Shown here: in pieces, positions 5,382-9,196 of the stretch
Numbering within the stretch: position 1 is the first letter of the stretch
Layout: each line of letters starts with the position of its first letter
DNA from: JAVBKP01 sp031553975
Lineage (GTDB): Bacteria > Bacillota > Clostridia > Peptostreptococcales > Anaerovoracaceae
Direction of reading: 5' to 3'
Length of the DNA: 9,196 nucleotides
Assembly (NCBI GenBank): GCA_031553975.1
Contig: JAVBKP010000020.1
Coordinates: 1-9,196, forward strand
Made by a program: the position numbers and the translations under genes
Notes under the pieces: generated by a model
The model's database searches: none
Told to the model about the DNA's origin: nothing
The model's input: only the letters and a program-made list of their open reading frames with translations

Positions 5382-8300
5382 TTCTCTTCTCCATCTTTGC
5401 GTTCATACTCATGGGCATTTGTCGCTTCAATCATGTAGTAATACGACCATGCCTCTTTTTTATTGTCCTTAAACGCCAAGATTTCCATGTTTTCAATCGA
5501 ACTCTCATGGATTTGGCGGTCTAACATCAAGCAGGTGATGGTCACCACTTCTTCCCTTGTGATAAAGGTATCTGGGTGGAAGGAACCATCCGTATACCCA
5601 TTGATCCAGCCCTTATCCGCCGCAAAATTAATAGGGTCATAGGCCCAATGGCCTTTGGTTACATCATTGAAGGCTTTTTGCTTTCCTGTGACAAGGGTAT
5701 CGAACTTAACTGCCATAGCAGCAAACTCCGCTCTAGTTAGGAACGTCTCCGGTCTAAACGTACCATCTGTGTAGCCCGTTATAACCCCTGACATCTCCAT
5801 GAAACCTACAAACCTTGCATACCATTTATCTGGTGATACGTCTTTAAATGTTGGGGTATATGTAGCATTTTTGTCATATCCAATGATAAGTTTGCTGAAC
5901 ATAGTCACCACTTCCCCACGTGTCATATTTTTCTCTGGCCCTACTATATCTCCAGATGGATAGCCAATGATGAATGCCATGTGATCTTCTTTGTTTAATG
6001 TAGGTTTTTCCATTGCACCTGATGTAATGCCAGCTATGGTCAATCCTGCCGTAGTGGGTTTTATACCACCACCATTGCCTCCACTTGGTACAAAAATTGT
6101 GGCATTGATACTAGCAAGTGTGGCCATGCTAAGTGAAATCGTTCCTCCACCAGATGTGACTAAAAGAGGGTTTGTAGGATCGCTTGTAGGCACTTGTATC
6201 TCTAGCCTAAAATTAGTATCCGCTGCTCTGCCTGGAGGACCTTGTATTTGTACAATGACAAAGTATCCTGTCGGTGCTGGGTCTAATGTAAATCCACCAG
6301 TACTTGAGGTCGTTGCCGTGGTAATAATATCCGCTGGGTCAAGAGCCTCACCAGAAGCTAGCCTTGCTGCTGCCAGTGTAGTAATCAGTCCAATGACTAC
6401 CCCTTCAATAGGTTCTCCCTGTCCATTGACAATGGTGCTACTTATAATCCCTGGTGCTGTAATATTATAGGCTGTGGTCACAAGAGTAAAGCTGACATAA
6501 CTACTTTTTACCTGGATTGCATACTGTTTCATCAGTCCAAGATTGTTTCCGTCGTATGGTACGCCATTGGTACTATAGGCTAAATAGCCTTCTGGAATTT
6601 GGATTTGCACTGCGTCATACATGCCGTCCAATAGTTCTAGTTCGCCTGTAATGGCATTGGTGGTCAAATAGGATACCCCAAGATGATTCGTTGCTGTCAA
6701 CATACCTGCCGCCGAAACACCGCCCGTGGTCAAGGTGTACGTTCCTGACGTACTGCTCTCAACCAAATAAGCCACTGCCACTTTTGCTGGCGTTGTACTT
6801 CTTTGCTGACGAACAGCCCCCATGGTAGCATATACAACAAATGCGCCACCTGTCAATTTTTCCAATGAGGTTTCATCTACCAAATCCAATAGTATAGCAC
6901 TTCGCACACCTGCGTCTGTAATGGGTGCTACTAGCGTAGTGCCCTCACCTAGTATCTCAATGCTCATAGGGGTAGGATTCAGTTTGTATTCAGCCGATGG
7001 CGTTTCTATTTCCCTCACTTGGTACCTCCCAAGGGGAAGACCTGTGAAAGAATAACTACCATCACCACCATCTTTACCAGAACTAGAACTAGAAATTGCC
7101 ACACTGCTGCTAGTATACTGGGATGCCCTTGCATCTGGTCCTTTATACAAGTTTGATGTGGTGAAAGACGTTACATCCTCACCAAACAGACCAAGTTTAG
7201 CACCACCAAGTCCATTTCCTTTTACATCAACTTTATGTCCGCTAATTTTACCTTGTGCCCAAAGGGCGGTTAGTGTTACGATCCTAGCGTCGTTGCCTTC
7301 CTCATCCTCTATATGAAACGGTCTAATGGCATGAGGTGTGATGTGGTTAGAAAGTGCTGCGCCTGACAAGTTCTCCATGTAGCCGATAGGGTTTTGCATC
7401 TGCACTATATAGTAGCCTTGGGTGGCTGTTTGATTTAAGAGTTTTAGCCTGTCATCATCCCATTGCAGATATGGTCTGCCTCCAAAAGCAGCTGATGTCA
7501 CAATAGACGAAGTTGTGGTCAAAGCTCCTAATGATGCACTTAGCTCATATCGTCCTGCTTGCCCTGATTTTTCGATCAAATAGGCCACTTTCTGTCCATG
7601 TAGCGCACCACCAGATATATAAACCTCAAAAGTGGCTCCTGGGAGAAGTACAGCCAAACCATCCGGCTCATAATCTGCTCTAAGATCAAGTTCAGTGAAG
7701 CCATAAGGTACCGTACTCATAAATTTAAGTAACCCACCTGATGTGTTTTTTATTGTAATGCCCGCATCCGTAATCTCTGCTACCATTGGTTCCGTTGTTG
7801 CATAATACCCGTGAGACTGATCGATCTGCGCAATCATATATTGTCCTGCTGGTAGTCCATCAAAGGAGAATTGTCCATTGGTGGTGGTTACAAAAATAGC
7901 CTTATTGCTTGGATACATCTCAGATACAAAGGAGCTTCCTGTGCTTTTGAATACATTGCTTTCTGAAAAATCCGTTGTTCCTATAGGGAAAAGTGCTATT
8001 TTGACATTTTCCAGAGGCTTTCCATTGGATTTCACTGCCATGCCGCTGAACTTCCCTTGGGCCCAAATGGCGTCAGCAGATACAACGCGAATGGTAGCAG
8101 ATATAGTATCACTGACACCAATTAGTGGATATATGCGCTTGGTGTTGGCTTCTGCCTCTCCTATATTTGCAAAGGTTTCCATGTATAGTGCTGGCTTTGT
8201 GATCAACTCTATGAAATAATCACCCTCCAAAATTCTAGATTGATTTTTAGCATCCATTGCGATGAAATCAAGTCCGCTTGTACTGGTTTTGGTTGTGATA

Positions 8301-9196
8301 CCTGTATTTGTGATCAAGGAATATTTTCCAGTAGTTCCTTTTTCTGATATGTATCCAATCAGCGCTCTTGCCCCGCCTATTGTTGTGTACAAGGCAAATC
8401 CAGCTCCTGATACTAGTTGACCGCTGCCGTTTGGCGCTTTGGATTGAAGGGCGACCTCAACCAATCCATACAGTCCTGCATTTGTAATCACTACATTTGC
8501 CTTAATGGCTGTTGGGGAGATAATAGCGGCTTGGGTTGCAGAGGCTTTGACTTTATGCATTCCATAATCAATTTCAGCCACAACAAAATCTGCCTTGCCC
8601 ACTGCTGGCAAACTGGTAAAGCTAAATCCACTATTTGCATCTGTGATGGCTATGGATGTGGCTGACTCCAATACAGAGCCTGTGGTATTGACCGGCCATG
8701 TATAAAGATTGGCTGGTACAAAAGTTGTCGTTCCCACTGGGAAAATGCCCACAGTGACACCAGCACCTACTATAGAACCATCGTTCCAAACAGCCGTTCC
8801 TGCAATAATTCCTTGAGACCATGTTAGGGTTGTCGTCACTGCTTTAACAGTATAGTCAGTTATGTTAAAGCTATATTTATAATGACTTCCCCCTGGCCCT
8901 GTGGGTGCAAGATATCCATTCGGTATCTTGGTCATCACCGCATAATAGTCACCTTCAAGGAGTGCAAAGCCACTGCCTGATGAAATCATATATGGCGTAC
9001 CATATATAGCCTGGCTTGTAGCTGGTATACCAAGGGTTGTCTGCCCATCACTAATGCTTAGCTTGTAAGTACCACTGATGCCTGATTCTGTTAGAAAACC
9101 AACCAAGATTCCACTTTCTGATGCATATACTGCAAATCCTGATCCCGAGATATTGGGTGTGATTCCTGTGGCTTTGGTTGTGAGCTGTATATCCCC
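5360..9196 (-). CDS. giant SLH-anchored repetitive surface protein (5' end outside window)
   Basis: The frame is open for 1278 codons from the window edge, with no credible start; the TTG at 9106 is simply an internal Leu codon. Residue numbers here count from the first visible codon. Residues 1-1033 hold four tandem units of about 247-270 residues. Each unit has a SpaA/prealbumin-like module ('GAxFxxY', then 'GxYxL', then 'LLEGDY..P.GY') followed by a carboxypeptidase-regulatory-like module ('WAQGKxSG', 'G..L.gakvglFp.gttsF', 'FSF.gLPaGxY'). A Gly-rich linker with SGGNGGGIKP (1038-1047) leads to three SLH motifs at about 1068-1108, 1116-1166 and 1175-1225. These should bind secondary cell-wall polymer at the cell surface. 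No sortase LPxTG motif is present. It is Thr/Ala/Gly-rich, typical of exported proteins. Adhesin or structural role is inference. It precedes mtaB with overlapping ends. Confidence 0.9.
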   Translation of the reverse strand, partial: GDIQLTTKATGITPNISGSGFAVYASESGILVGFLTESGISGTYKLSISDGQTTLGIPATSQAIYGTPYMISSGSGFALLEGDYYAVMTKIPNGYLAPTGPGGSHYKYSFNITDYTVKAVTTTLTWSQGIIAGTAVWNDGSIVGAGVTVGIFPVGTTTFVPANLYTWPVNTTGSVLESATSIAITDANSGFSFTSLPAVGKADFVVAEIDYGMHKVKASATQAAIISPTAIKANVVITNAGLYGLVEVALQSKAPNGSGQLVSGAGFALYTTIGGARALIGYISEKGTTGKYSLITNTGITTKTSTSGLDFIAMDAKNQSRILEGDYFIELITKPALYMETFANIGEAEANTKRIYPLIGVSDTISATIRVVSADAIWAQGKFSGMAVKSNGKPLENVKIALFPIGTTDFSESNVFKSTGSSFVSEMYPSNKAIFVTTTNGQFSFDGLPAGQYMIAQIDQSHGYYATTEPMVAEITDAGITIKNTSGGLLKFMSTVPYGFTELDLRADYEPDGLAVLLPGATFEVYISGGALHGQKVAYLIEKSGQAGRYELSASLGALTTTSSIVTSAAFGGRPYLQWDDDRLKLLNQTATQGYYIVQMQNPIGYMENLSGAALSNHITPHAIRPFHIEDEEGNDARIVTLTALWAQGKISGHKVDVKGNGLGGAKLGLFGEDVTSFTTSNLYKGPDARASQYTSSSVAISSSSSGKDGGDGSYSFTGLPLGRYQVREIETPSAEYKLNPTPMSIEILGEGTTLVAPITDAGVRSAILLDLVDETSLEKLTGGAFVVYATMGAVRQQRSTTPAKVAVAYLVESSTSGTYTLTTGGVSAAGMLTATNHLGVSYLTTNAITGELELLDGMYDAVQIQIPEGYLAYSTNGVPYDGNNLGLMKQYAIQVKSSYVSFTLVTTAYNITAPGIISSTIVNGQGEPIEGVVIGLITTLAAARLASGEALDPADIITTATTSSTGGFTLDPAPTGYFVIVQIQGPPGRAADTNFRLEIQVPTSDPTNPLLVTSGGGTISLSMATLASINATIFVPSGGNGGGIKPTTAGLTIAGITSGAMEKPTLNKEDHMAFIIGYPSGDIVGPEKNMTRGEVVTMFSKLIIGYDKNATYTPTFKDVSPDKWYARFVGFMEMSGVITGYTDGTFRPETFLTRAEFAAMAVKFDTLVTGKQKAFNDVTKGHWAYDPINFAADKGWINGYTDGSFHPDTFITREEVVTITCLMLDRQIHESSIENMEILAFKDNKKEAWSYYYMIEATNAHEYERKDGEEKWTSIQK
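5522..5995 (-). other. three SLH motifs (cell-wall anchoring region)
   Basis: SLH1 (5873-5995) contains GYPSG and MTRGE but lacks the usual F-x-D-V opening. SLH2 (5699-5851) runs from FKDVSPDKWY to GYTDGTFRPE and LTRAEFA. SLH3 (5522-5674) runs from FNDVTKGHWAYDPI to GYTDGSFHPD and ITREE. The TRxE motifs are the positions that contact pyruvylated cell-wall polysaccharide in studied SLH proteins. A C-terminal tail (5360-5476) carries another F-K-D...W-SYYYMIEATN segment resembling the first half of an SLH motif. Confidence 0.92.
6098..9196 (-). repeat. four tandem two-module protein repeats (SpaA-like plus regulatory-like)
   Basis: Unit boundaries, approximate: unit 1 at 8456-9196 (its upstream edge not visible), unit 2 at 7712-8455, unit 3 at 6902-7711, unit 4 at 6098-6901. 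Landmark Phe of the SpaA-like module falls at visible residues 21, 267, 523 and 786, a period of 246-263. Landmark Trp of the second module falls at 126, 378 and 646, and is lost in unit 4, where ITAPGIISS replaces the WAQG motif. DNA similarity between units is only patchy by eye, for example the cc-ttg-gcccaaa-ggcg segments near 7250 and 8056. The duplication is therefore old rather than recent. Confidence 0.8.

Noticed and set aside
5991..6470. 159-codon plus-strand open frame antisense to the surface protein
   Set aside because: It lies wholly within a clearly coding region on the other strand, has no ribosome binding site or recognisable domain, and reflects the biased Thr/Ala/Gly codons opposite it.
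7079..7094. Short tandem hexamer (agaact agaact) as a phase-variation repeat
   Set aside because: Only two copies are present, and a change of one hexamer keeps the frame; it encodes part of a Ser-rich linker.
8058..8067. Palindrome ttgggcccaa as a possible regulatory site
   Set aside because: It lies inside conserved WAQG-module codons and is explained by the coding sequence.
9104..9106. TTG at 9106 as the start of the surface protein
   Set aside because: The frame stays open to the window edge, and the preceding 30 codons (including SGSGFAVY) match the repeat module, so this is an internal Leu codon.
6098..9196. Spaced similar segments considered as a CRISPR array or DNA tandem repeat
   Set aside because: The period is about 740-810 bases with low DNA identity, and the similarity is at protein-domain level.
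1..9196. Mobile element, tRNA or retroelement (diversity-generating) signals
   Set aside because: I saw no transposase, integrase or reverse transcriptase motif, no tRNA cloverleaf and no flanking direct repeat in the window.

Overview
The window looks like chromosomal DNA from an AT-rich Gram-positive bacterium, most likely a member of the Clostridia. The evidence is the strong AGGAGG-type ribosome binding sites, the consensus sigma-A promoters, a PadR-led envelope operon, an MtaB-HIT-S21 gene set and an S-layer-homology (SLH) surface protein. I cannot name a genus from the sequence.

Layout, left to right. (1) Positions 1-128 (minus) are the 5' part of rpsU, the gene for ribosomal protein S21. 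It has its own consensus promoter at 199-227 and a 20-bp near-palindrome in its leader. (2) A divergent gene at 339-1454 (plus) encodes a DUF362 protein with two [4Fe-4S] ferredoxin motifs. It ends in a hairpin terminator that lies between it and the convergent operon. (3) A minus-strand operon at 3428-1536 encodes a PadR-family repressor, a four-helix membrane protein with an N-terminal HAAS-like (DUF1700-type) domain, and a membrane-anchored DUF4097 beta-repeat protein. Its promoter is near-perfect, and a 12/12 inverted repeat overlaps the -35 box and is a good candidate PadR operator. (4) A minus-strand operon running from beyond position 9196 down to a terminator at 3535-3567 contains a giant SLH-anchored repeat protein (5' end outside the window), mtaB (tRNA t6A37 methylthiotransferase) and a HIT-family (HinT-like) hydrolase.

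How the parts relate. In many Clostridia mtaB, a HIT-family gene and rpsU are close neighbours in the dnaK-dnaJ-prmA-rsmE region. Here about 3.4 kb holding the PadR envelope operon and the DUF362 gene separates HIT from rpsU. The giant surface protein sits immediately upstream of mtaB, where rsmE is commonly found, and its 3' end overlaps the mtaB start. The conserved translation-related block therefore appears to have been opened on both sides by envelope and redox genes.

The surface protein has at least four tandem units of about 250-270 residues. Each unit is a SpaA/prealbumin-like module followed by a carboxypeptidase-regulatory-like module. A Gly-rich linker and three C-terminal SLH motifs for cell-wall attachment follow.

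Every gene can be assigned to a known family, and I do not see a clearly new system. The most unusual items are the surface protein, its coupling to mtaB, and the two compact regulatory regions.
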